DNA of 38,940 nucleotides from an uncultured Streptococcus sp. (GCA_945864085.1 CAMBAD010000013.1:1-38940); one strand, 5' to 3'. Shown: positions 26,468 to 36,624, counted from the stretch's first letter. A program made the numbers and translations. The notes: a model not told the origin generated them from the letters alone.

Positions 26468-26879
26468 GAAGGAAGGGGGGCTGGGCAAAAAGCCCGGCAC
26501 ACTTCTCAGAGTTCGTGTCAACATCTCAGCGCAGTGGTTGATTGGGTTTAACAGTCCAGTGGACTGTTAAAGGTTGGAGATAAGATTTGCGAAGCAAATC
26601 TCAGCAATTCGTGTCTTACACTCCAAATCTGACCTTTACTATTGTTGCGAACAGAGTTTGCCTTATTTCCAACCTCAAACTGTCTCCCAGACAGTTTGAG
26701 CTGTGCGGGGGTGGGAGTAAAATAGTCCAGTGGACTATTTTAGCCCGAACCTACTGTTTGGAAGTGAGGGGAACTCTTTTTTAGACCAGTCGAGTTCTTA
26801 CCCGCTCCCTTTTTCTATTGACGGAGGGGGGCTTGTCCTCTATACTAGAATGATATAACTTGATTTCAAAGGAGAGAAG
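26468..26879. repeat. Hairpin-rich intergenic region with two multi-hairpin element copies
   Basis: No gene is seen. Plus-strand partial copy: TTTAACAGTCCA-G-TGGACTGTTAAA (26547-26571), GGTTGGAGATA (26572-26582), AGATTTGC-GAA-GCAAATCT (26583-26601). Minus-strand copy: hairpin CTCAAACTGTCT-GGG-AGACAGTTTGAG (26700-26674) followed by GTTGGAAATAAGG. A further hairpin, TAAAATAGTCCA-G-TGGACTATTTTA, lies at 26718-26742. A GGGCTGGGC-AAAA-AGCCC-type stem just behind tsaD has no T tail. The azlC ribosome binding site (AAAGGAGAG) closes the region. Confidence 0.7.
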
Positions 26880-27581
26880 ATGAAAAAACAGGATTTTCGT
26901 GAGGGGCTGCGGGATGCTATTCCCACAGCTCTGGGCTATGCCAGTATTGGTCTAGCCTGCGGTGTGGTATCGGTCAATTCAGGTATTTCTGCGGTGGAAA
27001 TGGGCCTGATGAGCCTCTTGGTCTATGCAGGGAGTGCCCAGTTTGTTATCTGTGCTATGATTTTGGCTGGGGCACCCTTGCTGTCGATTGCGGTGACGGT
27101 TTTCTTCGTCAACTTGCGCAATTTCCTCATGTGCCTGCATGCGACGACCATTTTTCAGGGCAATAGTCTGGGCTCCAATATCCTGATTGGTTCCTTTGTG
27201 ACGGACGAGTCCTATGCGGTGCTGCTCCGTAAGCATATTGAAGACAAGCAGATTGCTCCCAGCTGGATGTATGGTAACAATTTTGCTGGCTACGTTTCTT
27301 GGGTAGTCTTTACCACTCTGGGTAATCTCATTGGCGGTTTGATTCCAAATCCTGAGCAGTTTGGCTTGGATTTCGCCCTGGTTGCTATGTTTGTCGGCAT
27401 TTTCTCGGGTCAGTTGGAGGCTATGGCTCGGACCATTCCTTTGAAAAAAATCGGCTTGATTTTGCTGGCGGTTGGTCTAGCCTATGTCGGCCTATCTGTG
27501 CTGGTCTCATCCTATGTGGCTGTCTTGGTAGCGACCCTAATCGGTTGCTCTGTGGGGGTATTTTTAGATGGTAAAAACTAA
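26880..27581 (+). CDS. azlC: AzlC-family branched-chain amino acid exporter subunit
   Basis: A 233-residue membrane protein of the AzlC family, the large partner of an export pair for branched-chain amino acids or analogues. Typical parts are REGLRDAIPTALGYASIGLACG near the start, LLVYAGSAQFVICAMI, FFVNLRNFLMCLHA and GSFVTDESYAV. About seven membrane segments are visible. It overlaps azlD by 14 bases. The substrate is inferred from the family only. Confidence 0.93.
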   Translation: MKKQDFREGLRDAIPTALGYASIGLACGVVSVNSGISAVEMGLMSLLVYAGSAQFVICAMILAGAPLLSIAVTVFFVNLRNFLMCLHATTIFQGNSLGSNILIGSFVTDESYAVLLRKHIEDKQIAPSWMYGNNFAGYVSWVVFTTLGNLIGGLIPNPEQFGLDFALVAMFVGIFSGQLEAMARTIPLKKIGLILLAVGLAYVGLSVLVSSYVAVLVATLIGCSVGVFLDGKN

Positions 27582-27891
27582 TGTTCTGATGATTATTCTA
27601 GCGGCTACCCTGGTGACATGGGTGCCGCGGGTCCTCCCTTTTGTCCTGACCCAACAGAAATCCCTGCCTCCAAAATTGGTGAAATTCCTCAGCTTCCTCC
27701 CCATCACCATTATCTTCGCCCTGACCCTGTCCAGCATTACGGACGAAAAAGTCGGCTCACTCCCCAGCCTTCTCCCTGTCGAAAGTCTGGCCCTGCTCCC
27801 GACCTTTTTGGTGGTCCTGAGGACCAAAAACATCCTCCTCGCAGTAGTGGTCGGCGTTTTGGCAACCGCTCTGCTCCGTCTATTTTTCTAG
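27568..27891 (+). CDS. azlD: AzlD-family branched-chain amino acid transport partner
   Basis: A 107-residue membrane protein with about four hydrophobic segments. It matches AzlD in VTWVPRVLPFVLTQQKSLPPKLVKFLSFLP and in a C-terminal hydrophobic stretch. It starts within the end of azlC, so the two subunits are made together. The yeiH-type gene begins ten bases after its stop and is probably in the same transcript. Confidence 0.9.
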   Translation: MVKTNVLMIILAATLVTWVPRVLPFVLTQQKSLPPKLVKFLSFLPITIIFALTLSSITDEKVGSLPSLLPVESLALLPTFLVVLRTKNILLAVVVGVLATALLRLFF

Positions 27892-27900
27892 GAGGGACTT

Positions 27901-28923
27901 ATGGTCAAGGAAAATGCCAGAGGTATCGGACTTTGCTTGCTGCTGGCCTTAGTGAGCCAGTGCTTAGGAAGTTGGGTTTCAATAGTGGGCGGGCCTGTTT
28001 TTGCCCTTCTAATCGGGATGAGCCTGCATTCGTATGTTTCTAGGAAAAATGCGTTTGAGCCAGGCTTGACCTTTACCTCTAAGAAGATGTTGCAGTATGC
28101 GGTGATTTGCTTGGGATTTGGATTGAACCTGTCTGCGGTTCTTGCGGTCGGTCGTCAATCACTTCCGATTATTCTTTCAACTATCAGTTTCGCCTTGATT
28201 TTGGCATTTCTGATGTGGAAATGGTTGCCCGTTTCATCTCAGCTGGCGACCTTGATTGGCGTAGGGACCTCTATCTGTGGAGGCTCTGCCATTGCGGCGA
28301 CCGCTCCCGTTATTCGGGCAGATGATGAAGATGTAGCACAAGCCATCTCGGTCATCTTTCTCTTTAATGTCTTGGCGGCCCTAGTCTTTCCGACTTTGGC
28401 AACTTGGCTTGGGTTTTCGACCGATTCGGGTCAGGCCTTTGGGATTTTCGCCGGAACGGCGGTCAATGACACCTCGTCGGTCACCGCGACAGCAGCCACC
28501 TGGGACAGCCTCTACGGTCTGGGCAATCAGACCTTGGATACGGCAGTGACGGTCAAGCTGACGCGAACCTTAGCCATTATTCCGATTACCACGGTCTTGG
28601 CGATTTGGCAGGCTCGAGGAAAGGGAGTTCAGGCAGACAAGAAGTCCCTCTTGGCAGGTTTTCCAACCTTCATTCTGTACTTTATCCTAGCCAGTCTGGT
28701 GACCACAATCGCAGGTCACTTTGGATTGGGAGCAGATGTTTTCTTCCCGCTCAAAACCCTGTCTAAGTTTCTTATTTGCATGGCCATGGCGGCCATTGGC
28801 TTGCGGACCAATCTGCTTGCCTTGGTGAAAAATGGCAGAGCTGCTCTCCTGGTCGGACTGGTTTGCTGGCTGGGTGTGACCCTGTTGACCTTGGTTTGGC
28901 AGGCGATCTTGGGAATTTGGTAA
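27901..28923 (+). CDS. YeiH/UPF0324-family putative exporter
   Basis: A 340-residue polytopic protein with about ten membrane segments, of the YeiH family. Some annotations call it a sulfate exporter, but this has little direct proof. Conserved motifs are MLQYAVICLGFGLNLS, GTSICGGSAIAATAPVI, FAGTAVNDTSSVTATA and CMAAIGL-like AMAAIGLRTNL near the end. It has a good AGGAGGG ribosome binding site and follows azlCD closely. A terminator follows. Confidence 0.9.
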   Translation: MVKENARGIGLCLLLALVSQCLGSWVSIVGGPVFALLIGMSLHSYVSRKNAFEPGLTFTSKKMLQYAVICLGFGLNLSAVLAVGRQSLPIILSTISFALILAFLMWKWLPVSSQLATLIGVGTSICGGSAIAATAPVIRADDEDVAQAISVIFLFNVLAALVFPTLATWLGFSTDSGQAFGIFAGTAVNDTSSVTATAATWDSLYGLGNQTLDTAVTVKLTRTLAIIPITTVLAIWQARGKGVQADKKSLLAGFPTFILYFILASLVTTIAGHFGLGADVFFPLKTLSKFLICMAMAAIGLRTNLLALVKNGRAALLVGLVCWLGVTLLTLVWQAILGIW

Positions 28924-28928
28924 AACAA

Positions 28929-28961
28929 AACAGCCTTCTCTTGCGAGAGGCTGCATTTTTA
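28929..28961. terminator. Terminator between the YeiH gene and the ABC permease gene
   Basis: CAGCCTTCTC-TTGC-GAGAGGCTG followed by CATTTTT; the genes are convergent here. Confidence 0.78.
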
Positions 28962-30584
28962 TGCCTTCAATCGGAAAGTTTGAGGCGCTTTTTTCAGCAA
29001 AATCCAATAACCTATGGCTACATAGATTATCATACCTAAAGAAATTAGTAGGATATAGGTTTGACTGCCCAGCTGAATGCGAGTATTGAGATAGGCCAGC
29101 CAGTAGAGAGCTCCGCTGAGAATCTTGTAGAGCGGATTGCTGACCTCCATGTCCTTTGTAAAAGGCTGGAGGATGTAGTAGATAAAGAGGTCGTGGAAGG
29201 AGAAAAGGGCTGTCAGGCTGGTTAATAGCAGAGCAGTCAGAAGGTAGGTTTCGACAGGCAGATTGGCCCGTGTAAAAATGAGAAGTGCCAGCAACAGGCT
29301 TCCAGAGAAATAGGCATTTAATTTGGCAGTCTGAATCAAGCGGTAGTTAAAACCAGCAATAATGGTCCGTGCTTCCCGATAAAATGGATAGTGGAGCATG
29401 GACACATCGCAGTTAACAAAGACCATCTGCGCAACAGCCCTGCTCATAGATGCAGCGTACATCACCATGAACAAAAAAGGAAGAAGGGTGATGTAGTCGG
29501 CATTGGATAGCTGCCATTCTTCCTTATAAAACCAGCGGATTCCCTCCAAAATGAGAAGGATAGCCAGCAGGAAGCCCAGTCGGAATTGTAGTTTATTAAA
29601 AAGAATGGAGCGGTGGCGGTCAAATAGCAGAGCATTTAAGTAAGCCATACCAGACAGGTTGGACAGGTCCTTTCCCTTATTCAGATCGATTTTTTTCTGC
29701 ATTTGCAAGCCCTGGCGAGTATACTCATTGCCCTTGGTTAGTTCAGAGACTTTCTGATCCAGCTGTAAGGATTGGTCCATACAATACTGGAGGTAATCAA
29801 TATTGTCGGTTTGTTGTTTCAAATAGCCAAAGCCAAACCAAATGAGCAAGGGTTGGATAAGGAGAATAGGAAGCAACAGGCCTAACGAGAGGCTGTTACG
29901 GAAGACAATAGCCAGAACATATAAAACAGCAGTAATCGCGATCCACAGCCAAGAATGCCAAGAATTGCGACGGGTAAAGATACGATGCTCAAAGAGCCAA
30001 CGATTGAGGGCATGACCAGCTAAGTGACCTGCCAACACCGTCATCAGGCCGACGGGAAAGACCAGCCATTGGTTTGTCAACAGGCAAAAAACGATAAAGG
30101 CTGGGATGTAATAGATGCTTGCTAAGATTGGTTCAATGAAGAGTTGACTTTGCAGAAAGCTGGACTGGGACAGGCCGAAATTCTGCATAAATTCTCTGTC
30201 TGATTTCGATATGACAGGATCTAATCCTGTACTAAAACGATAGATTAGTCCGATAAACAAAAACCAGAAAATAAAGCCAAGAAACCAAGTATTCGGCAGG
30301 ATTTCCCAGAAAGTTAGTTGACCATTGGCCAGAATATTCATCCAATAGGAAGCATGGTAAAAGTGAAAGGTTAACCAAAATCCCTTGACCAGAAAGCGAC
30401 TAGGAATAGATACAATACGCAGGAACAGGAAGAGGCCGGATTTGAAACCATAAGCCTTAAACAGACTTTCTGGGATGAACTTGCCTAGTAGGGGAATTTT
30501 GCGCAGATAGTAGAGGAGGCCATTAATTGACCGATGGAGGGAATATTTTTCCCGATACCAAAAATAGCGTAGGCTTGTTTTCAT
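28959..30584 (-). CDS. ABC transporter permease (EcsB/ABC-2-like)
   Basis: A 541-residue membrane protein with about ten to twelve hydrophobic segments, grouped at both ends of a more polar middle (about residues 255-335, EYTRQGLQMQKKIDLNKGK). It has no nucleotide-binding domain. It lies nine bases behind its ATPase partner in the same operon, so it forms the membrane part of that transporter. It does not match a permease of known substrate that I can name; export is more likely than import because no binding protein is near. Confidence 0.8.
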   Translation of the reverse strand: MKTSLRYFWYREKYSLHRSINGLLYYLRKIPLLGKFIPESLFKAYGFKSGLFLFLRIVSIPSRFLVKGFWLTFHFYHASYWMNILANGQLTFWEILPNTWFLGFIFWFLFIGLIYRFSTGLDPVISKSDREFMQNFGLSQSSFLQSQLFIEPILASIYYIPAFIVFCLLTNQWLVFPVGLMTVLAGHLAGHALNRWLFEHRIFTRRNSWHSWLWIAITAVLYVLAIVFRNSLSLGLLLPILLIQPLLIWFGFGYLKQQTDNIDYLQYCMDQSLQLDQKVSELTKGNEYTRQGLQMQKKIDLNKGKDLSNLSGMAYLNALLFDRHRSILFNKLQFRLGFLLAILLILEGIRWFYKEEWQLSNADYITLLPFLFMVMYAASMSRAVAQMVFVNCDVSMLHYPFYREARTIIAGFNYRLIQTAKLNAYFSGSLLLALLIFTRANLPVETYLLTALLLTSLTALFSFHDLFIYYILQPFTKDMEVSNPLYKILSGALYWLAYLNTRIQLGSQTYILLISLGMIIYVAIGYWILLKKAPQTFRLKA

Positions 30585-30593
30585 AAGTACCTC

Positions 30594-31292
30594 CTATTCA
30601 GCTGTCAGCAGATGAACGATTTCCTGTTCAAAGTCAGGGTCGTGAAGTTTGTTATTTGGAACAGCCTGTAATTCCTGGTGATGGAGCAGGACAATTTCAT
30701 CGCAGAGGTCTTGGGCCAGCTGCAAAATATGGGTGGAAAAGATAATGATGGAATCTTTTTTTGCCTCCCGAATCAGCTGTTTGAACTCGTGGGCAGCCAC
30801 AGGGTCAAAGGAGGTCAGTGGTTCATCTAAGAGGAGAACTGGTGGCTGGACAATCAAGGACAGGAGGAGCTGTACCTTGTTTTGCATACCATGGGAAAAA
30901 TCCTTGAGCAGGCGGTGCTGGTCCTCTTCTCCAATACCAACCAAACTCAGCCATTCCTCAGGGCTGCGAGGAGATTTTAGCTGGCTCCTGTGAATATCCA
31001 TGTAGAAACGGACAAATTCAAAGGCAGTCATAAAGGCAGGCAGTTGCGGATAGGTCTGGGTAAAGCCGATTTCGGTATTGTCATAGTTCCGCGTCTGCCC
31101 GTTCTCCACAAACTGAATACTGCCACTATCCAAGGTCAGATTGCGGGCAATACAGTTAAAAAGGGTGGTCTTACCTGAACCGTTCCGTCCCAGCAGACCA
31201 TAAATCTTTCCTTTTTCAAAACGAAATTCAGCTTCTTCAAGGATAACCTTGTGGTCAAATTTTTTGGAAATAGAGGATAGGTGTAGGTACAT
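30594..31292 (-). CDS. ABC transporter ATP-binding protein
   Basis: A 232-residue ATPase. The Walker A is GRNGSGKTT (about residues 35-43), the signature is degenerate (FSHGMQNKVQLLLSL instead of LSGGQ), Walker B is VLLLDEPLTSFD, and the switch His is in FSTHIL. ATG codons exist at 31298 and 31292. The ribosome binding site AAGGAG touches the first, while 31292 has the normal six-base spacing and gives the typical N-terminus. It forms an exporter with the permease downstream. The substrate is unknown. Confidence 0.9.
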   Translation of the reverse strand: MYLHLSSISKKFDHKVILEEAEFRFEKGKIYGLLGRNGSGKTTLFNCIARNLTLDSGSIQFVENGQTRNYDNTEIGFTQTYPQLPAFMTAFEFVRFYMDIHRSQLKSPRSPEEWLSLVGIGEEDQHRLLKDFSHGMQNKVQLLLSLIVQPPVLLLDEPLTSFDPVAAHEFKQLIREAKKDSIIIFSTHILQLAQDLCDEIVLLHHQELQAVPNNKLHDPDFEQEIVHLLTAE

Positions 31293-31373
31293 GCGCATCT
31301 CCTTTTTGTCATATTGTTGTGGTTCTATCATACAATAAAAAACAAAAAAATTCAAGCAGGTTTTTGCTTGAAT

Positions 31374-32066
31374 TTACAGAGAAGATAAAGAATGTTTTTG
31401 CTGGCCCTGGTCATCGAAGTTGTTATCTGCAAGCCAGTTTTCAAGGGCACGTTTGCGGTCAGGCCACTCTGAGTCGATGATGGAAAACCAGGCAGTGTCT
31501 CGGTTGCGTTCCTTATAGACTAGGGCCTGACGGAAGGTGCCTTCGTAGGTGAAACCTAGGCGTTTGGCAGCTGCTTGACTGGCTTGGTTGAGTGAGTCGC
31601 ATTTCCATTCGTAGCGTCGATAGCCTAGTTCTTCAAAAACGTAGGACATAAGGAGATAATGAGCCTCTGTCGCCTGCCGTGTCCGTTGCAGTTGCGGGGA
31701 AAAGATGACCCAGCCAACCTCTATGCTGCGGTGATTTGGAACAATGTTCATCAGGGCCAAGCTGCCGATTGCTCGTTGACTTTTCTGGTCCACAATGACT
31801 AGATAATAAGGGTCCAGAGAGTCTAATAGCGTTTGGAAATAATCCTGAAAGGTGGCTCGGTCCCCAAAGGGTTCGAGAGCCAGATAGGTCCAGTCGGCTT
31901 TTCTAGCACCTGGTCCATAAAACTGATAGAGGTCGTCTGCATGCTGGGGACCAAGCTTTTCTAAGCGGACTGTTTTTCCTTGAAGGGTGTCCAGACTTGG
32001 TCGTGCACCACTGGTAAAATGTGGCAAGGGCGCGCCGATTTCTTGGCCGAATGAATTAATAGGCAT
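31374..32066 (-). CDS. GNAT-family acetyltransferase (RimJ/RimL type)
   Basis: A 230-residue acetyltransferase_3-type protein. LEKLGPQHADDLYQFYG near residue 35 begins the domain. VGWVIFSPQLQRTRQATEAHYLLMSYVFEELGYRRYEWKCDSLNQASQAAAKRLGFTYEGTFRQ carries the CoA-binding region and the usual NQ..AKRLGF end. It lies nine bases behind the BaiN-type gene and is probably cotranscribed. The substrate may be a protein N-terminus or an antibiotic-like amine; it cannot be told from sequence. Confidence 0.85.
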   Translation of the reverse strand: MPINSFGQEIGAPLPHFTSGARPSLDTLQGKTVRLEKLGPQHADDLYQFYGPGARKADWTYLALEPFGDRATFQDYFQTLLDSLDPYYLVIVDQKSQRAIGSLALMNIVPNHRSIEVGWVIFSPQLQRTRQATEAHYLLMSYVFEELGYRRYEWKCDSLNQASQAAAKRLGFTYEGTFRQALVYKERNRDTAWFSIIDSEWPDRKRALENWLADNNFDDQGQQKHSLSSL

Positions 32067-32075
32067 GATTTCCCC

Positions 32076-33320
<1,245 letters not shown>

Positions 33321-33326
33321 CTAAAT

Positions 33327-33355
33327 TTGACAGGGATAGGCTTCTGTGGTAATAT
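33327..33355 (+). promoter_or_regulatory. Promoter of the DUF536-type gene
   Basis: Consensus TTGACA at 33327-33332, 17-base spacer ending in GTGG, TAATAT at 33350-33355. The predicted start site near 33362 excludes ATG codons further upstream. Confidence 0.88.
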
Positions 33356-33398
33356 TTTAATGATACAAACTATGAGAAATGTAAGTACCGAGGATATT

Positions 33399-33893
33399 AT
33401 GGGAATCGAAAAGACAGTCAGTGAATTAGCTGAGATTTTGGGAGTTAGCCGCCAGGCCATGAATAACCGTGTAAAATCCTTACCAGAGGAATACGTGGAA
33501 AAAAATGACAAGGGCGTAACTGTGGTGAATCGTGCAGGCTTAATCAAGTTGGAGGAAATCTACAAGACAACGATTTTTGAAGACGAGCCGATCAGCGAGG
33601 AAGTGAAGCACCGCGAATTGATGGAAATTTTGGTCGATGAGAAGAATGCAGAAATCATTCGTCTTTACAGCCAATTAAAAGCCAAAGACAAGCAACTCGC
33701 TGAAAAAGATGAGCAGTTACGGGTCAAGGATGTGCAGATTGCTGAAAAAGACAAGCAGTTAGACCAGCAGCAACAGCTGACCCTGAAAGCCATGGCAGAC
33801 AAGGAAGTACTCAAATTGGAATTGGACGAAGTCAAAGCCCAAGCTGAGGGCGTCCAGTCCAAAGGCTTCTTTGCACGCTTGTTTGGAAAATAA
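33399..33893 (+). CDS. DUF536-type DNA-binding coiled-coil protein
   Basis: A 164-residue protein. An N-terminal helix-turn-helix (MGIEKTVSELAEILGVSRQAMNNRVKSLPEEYVEKNDKG, about residues 1-40) is followed by a long coiled coil with the repeats KDKQLAEKDEQLRVKDVQIAEKDKQLDQQQQ (about 95-130) and a basic tail (GFFARLFGK). DUF536/RepB-like relatives occur on plasmids and streptococcal chromosomes; the role is not established, perhaps as a DNA-binding or segregation factor. The start is set by GAGG and by the promoter. A terminator follows directly. Confidence 0.8.
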   Translation: MGIEKTVSELAEILGVSRQAMNNRVKSLPEEYVEKNDKGVTVVNRAGLIKLEEIYKTTIFEDEPISEEVKHRELMEILVDEKNAEIIRLYSQLKAKDKQLAEKDEQLRVKDVQIAEKDKQLDQQQQLTLKAMADKEVLKLELDEVKAQAEGVQSKGFFARLFGK

Positions 33894-33914
33894 AAAGGTC
33901 CGGGGGACCTTTTT
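33892..33914 (+). terminator. Terminator of the DUF536-type gene
   Basis: AAAAAGGTCC-GGG-GGACCTTTTT, a perfect stem that starts within the stop codon. Confidence 0.9.
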
Positions 33915-33915
33915 A

Positions 33916-34200
33916 TCATGAGCTTAGAAATAGGAAAGCGAATCAAGGTCCGGGGGAGTGAAACAGTCTGGGGTAGACTGTTTCAGCCCGCGCCCAGAAA
34001 TGAAAGAGCGCGGTAAGAAATCATGAGCTTAGAAATAGGAAAGCGAATCAAGGTCCGGGGGAGTGAAACAGTCTGGGGCTAGACTGTTTCAGCCCGAGCC
34101 TAGAAATAGGAGAGCGCGGCCCAGTCTGGGGTAGACTGTTTTAGCCCGCACCTGGAAATGAAAGAGTGTGGTAAGAAATCATGAGCCTGGAACCGAAAAA
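33916..34200. repeat. 105-bp tandem repeat array
   Basis: The unit TCATGAGCTTAGAAATAGG... begins at 33916 and again at 34021 (period 105). A third, incomplete and more divergent unit covers about 34120-34200. Each unit holds a hairpin (AAACAGTCT-GGGG(C)T-AGACTGTTT) followed by CAGCCCG. There is no gene in the gap between 33894 and 34232. Confidence 0.8.
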
Positions 34201-34215
34201 GTGAATTGAGGATAG

Positions 34216-34250
34216 AAAAAATCAAGCTCCAGTTAGGAACTTGATTTTTT
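34216..34250. terminator. Bidirectional terminator at the end of the GNAT gene
   Basis: AAAAAATCAAG (34216-34226) pairs with CTTGATTTTTT (34240-34250). The stop codon of the minus-strand GNAT gene lies in the loop. Confidence 0.8.
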
Positions 34251-34781
34251 CTTTTGTTCTACCCACTCTTCCCTTAAAATTCCATATTTGACGGAGTCGT
34301 AATAATGGCCCTGCCAGTAGCGAACCTTGCGGATGTGGGCTTCTTTGGTCATGCCTACTTTTTCCGCGGCTCGCATCATGCGATGGTTGCCAGACCAAGT
34401 GGTTAGACCGATGTGTTCTAGCTTGTCAGTGGTTTTAAAAATCTGGTCTATCCATAGTTCCAGAGTTTTTGTACCGTAGCCACCATTCCAGTAGTTTTGG
34501 TCATAGATAACAATGCCAATTTCGAGCCAACGTGTCTTTTCATCTTCCCAGTGTCGGGTGACAATGCCTATTGGTTCCTGATCGATAAAAATGCCCCAAA
34601 CATTGTCTTTGAAGAAGAAGGTATAGAGCCCGCTCATACGAAAGGCTTCAAAGTCAGGAAACATCTGATAATCCTCGAAATAGGGCCCGTCCCATTTTTT
34701 CCATTGGGGTAGGGGCTGGCTGTAGCCGATTTGCCAAATGTTGTACAAGTGTTCTTCTTTAAGTGGTGCAATCCGAATCAT
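34233..34781 (-). CDS. GNAT-family acetyltransferase (RimJ/RimL type)
   Basis: A 182-residue acetyltransferase. EIGIVIYDQNYWNGGYGTKTLELWIDQIF carries the CoA site, and HIGLTTWSGNHRMMRAAEKVGMTKEAHIRKVRYWQGHYYDSVKYGIL is the typical C-terminal half. The frame opens at 34889, but the promoter and GAGGA ribosome binding site place the start at 34781. It is transcribed alone. The substrate is unknown. Confidence 0.88.
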   Translation of the reverse strand: MIRIAPLKEEHLYNIWQIGYSQPLPQWKKWDGPYFEDYQMFPDFEAFRMSGLYTFFFKDNVWGIFIDQEPIGIVTRHWEDEKTRWLEIGIVIYDQNYWNGGYGTKTLELWIDQIFKTTDKLEHIGLTTWSGNHRMMRAAEKVGMTKEAHIRKVRYWQGHYYDSVKYGILREEWVEQKKKSSS

Positions 34782-34804
34782 GAGAATCCTCTTTACTTTT
34801 CTCC

Positions 34805-34833
34805 AGTATACCATAAATGAGGAGGGCTTGCAA
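34805..34833 (-). promoter_or_regulatory. Promoter of the GNAT gene at 34781
   Basis: On the minus strand: TTGCAA, 17-base spacer ending in TGG, TATACT. It gives a leader of about 17 bases. Confidence 0.82.
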
Positions 34834-34862
34834 TTCCTGGCAGAATATGGGAAACTAGAAGC

Positions 34863-36623
34863 ATGAAAAAGATACGACGTGAATTTCAAAAGATTTATTA
34901 TAACCTAGACAAGATTCTCCTGCTCTTTTTTACACTTTTCACCTTCATGGAGTTTGTCTGGATACCGCTGAATTCCTGGATTTCCGAAGGGCTCCTAGCT
35001 ATGACAGGGCATGCCTATCTTTCGCCGACCAATATGCTATCGGTTCTCTCGGAAAATTTATTTGTGACAGGCTTATTCCTGCTCCTATTCTTTGTCAATA
35101 TTGCCATAGCCTACTTGGAACTAGCTCTGCTATTTACCGGAGTATGGCAGCTCTTGGACGAAAAGGTCAAGCACCTGCCAGATTATTTGCGGGATGTGCG
35201 AGATAGCATGCTCGCCATCATTCGCCACAGCAGTGTTCCTAAGGTCTTGTTTCTCCTCTTTTACTCGGTCATCCTCCTCCCCTTTTTACGAAGGATTTTA
35301 AATATTTACTATTTCAATAAAATCGTGGTACCGCAATTTATCCTAGACTACCTGTCCAACACCCTCTGGGTTGGGATATTGCTTTTGGTATCTCTCCTCC
35401 TGTTCTTCTGGCTTGCAGCACGTTTCATGTATGCCCTGCCGAAAATTTATTTTGAACACAGGAGCGTCAAGGAATCCATCGCCTATTCTTGGGAGAAGAC
35501 CAAGGGCCGCCAGCAAATTAGCTCCTTTTTCCGCCTCATTTGGCTGGTTACCCTGCCAGTCCTTCTATTTACAGGTGTAGGGGTTCTGCTCTATCTCTTG
35601 CAGTTAGGAGCAGAGCCTTACATGCCAAACGCCTCCTATTGGTTGGCAGTCGTTTGTTACACCGCCCTCAAATTGGCCTACTATGGCGTAGTTGCGCTCT
35701 TTATGATGGGCTTTGTCAGCCTATTGACCGGCAAGCAACTACCGACCTACCGCCGCAAGCGCCTGCGTCACCGCCTTCGCCTCGCGATTTTGCTCGTGTC
35801 TAGCCTAGTCTTTGGCACCCAAGGCGCCCTCTCCCTCTACTATCCCTTTGACACCCTGCCAGTCACCATTTCCCACCGTGGGGTCGATGATGGCAATGCT
35901 GTGCAGAACTCTATCGAAGCGCTGGAGAAAACTTCCCAGCTCAAGCCAGACTACATCGAGATGGACATTCAGGAGACCAAGGATGGCCAATTTATCGTCA
36001 TGCACGATACCGACTTATTGGCTTTGACGGGCAATCCCGGAGGTACACACGATTATACCTTAGCGGACCTGACCGCCATGACTGCAACGGAAAATGGTAT
36101 GACAGCCCCAGTCCCTTCTTTTGACACCTATCTTGAAAAGGCGGACGAATTAGGTCAAAAATTATTGGTGGAAATCAAAGTAACCAAGGCAGATTCACCA
36201 AATCTAACCCGCAATTTCCTAGAAAAATACGGACAGCGCCTGATTGCCAAAGGCCACCAGATGCAATCGCTAGACTACCGCACCATCATTGAAATCAAGC
36301 AGTACAGCGAACAATTAGTGTCCTTCTTTATCCTGCCCTTCAACTCTATCTATCCAACAACCGTCGCCGACGGCTACACGATGGAGTACACCTCGCTGGA
36401 TCAAAATTTCCTGATTAAATCCTGGCTCCGTGGCAAGTCAGTCTACGCCTGGACCCCCAATGACGAAGACAGTATGACAAGGATGATGTTGTTGCAGGTA
36501 GATGGCATCATCACAGACAAGATGACCGAACTACAAGGCCTAATGGAGGAACTGACAGAGAATCGCCGCTATGCAGACCTCTACTTCCTGCAATTTCAAT
36601 CCCTACTCTATAATTTTGAATAA
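34863..36623 (+). CDS. Membrane glycerophosphodiester phosphodiesterase
   Basis: A 586-residue two-part protein. The N-terminal half (about residues 15-330) has seven or eight membrane segments, as in the GDPD membrane domain. The C-terminal GDPD catalytic domain starts about residue 335: SHRGVDDGNAVQNSIEAL with the catalytic His338, then DYIEMDIQETKDGQFIVMHD and LVEIKVTKAD (metal and catalytic residues). It hydrolyses glycerophosphodiesters or lipoteichoic-acid-like polymers to an alcohol and glycerol-3-phosphate. The ATG at 34863 has no good ribosome binding site; its promoter overlaps that of the divergent GNAT gene. A terminator follows. Confidence 0.92.
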   Translation: MKKIRREFQKIYYNLDKILLLFFTLFTFMEFVWIPLNSWISEGLLAMTGHAYLSPTNMLSVLSENLFVTGLFLLLFFVNIAIAYLELALLFTGVWQLLDEKVKHLPDYLRDVRDSMLAIIRHSSVPKVLFLLFYSVILLPFLRRILNIYYFNKIVVPQFILDYLSNTLWVGILLLVSLLLFFWLAARFMYALPKIYFEHRSVKESIAYSWEKTKGRQQISSFFRLIWLVTLPVLLFTGVGVLLYLLQLGAEPYMPNASYWLAVVCYTALKLAYYGVVALFMMGFVSLLTGKQLPTYRRKRLRHRLRLAILLVSSLVFGTQGALSLYYPFDTLPVTISHRGVDDGNAVQNSIEALEKTSQLKPDYIEMDIQETKDGQFIVMHDTDLLALTGNPGGTHDYTLADLTAMTATENGMTAPVPSFDTYLEKADELGQKLLVEIKVTKADSPNLTRNFLEKYGQRLIAKGHQMQSLDYRTIIEIKQYSEQLVSFFILPFNSIYPTTVADGYTMEYTSLDQNFLIKSWLRGKSVYAWTPNDEDSMTRMMLLQVDGIITDKMTELQGLMEELTENRRYADLYFLQFQSLLYNFE

Positions 36624-36624
36624 C

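Noticed and set aside
26587..26784. A 65-codon plus-strand frame in the tsaD-azlC gap
   Set aside because: It crosses two hairpins, has no ribosome binding site, and is explained by the repeat elements.
30594..31292. Degenerate ABC signature as a sign of a dead ATPase
   Set aside because: Walker A, Walker B and the switch histidine are intact, and FSHGMQ-type signatures occur in working exporters of this class.
33916..34200. CRISPR-like array
   Set aside because: The repeated unit of about 105 bases has no short repeat/spacer structure, and no cas genes are near.
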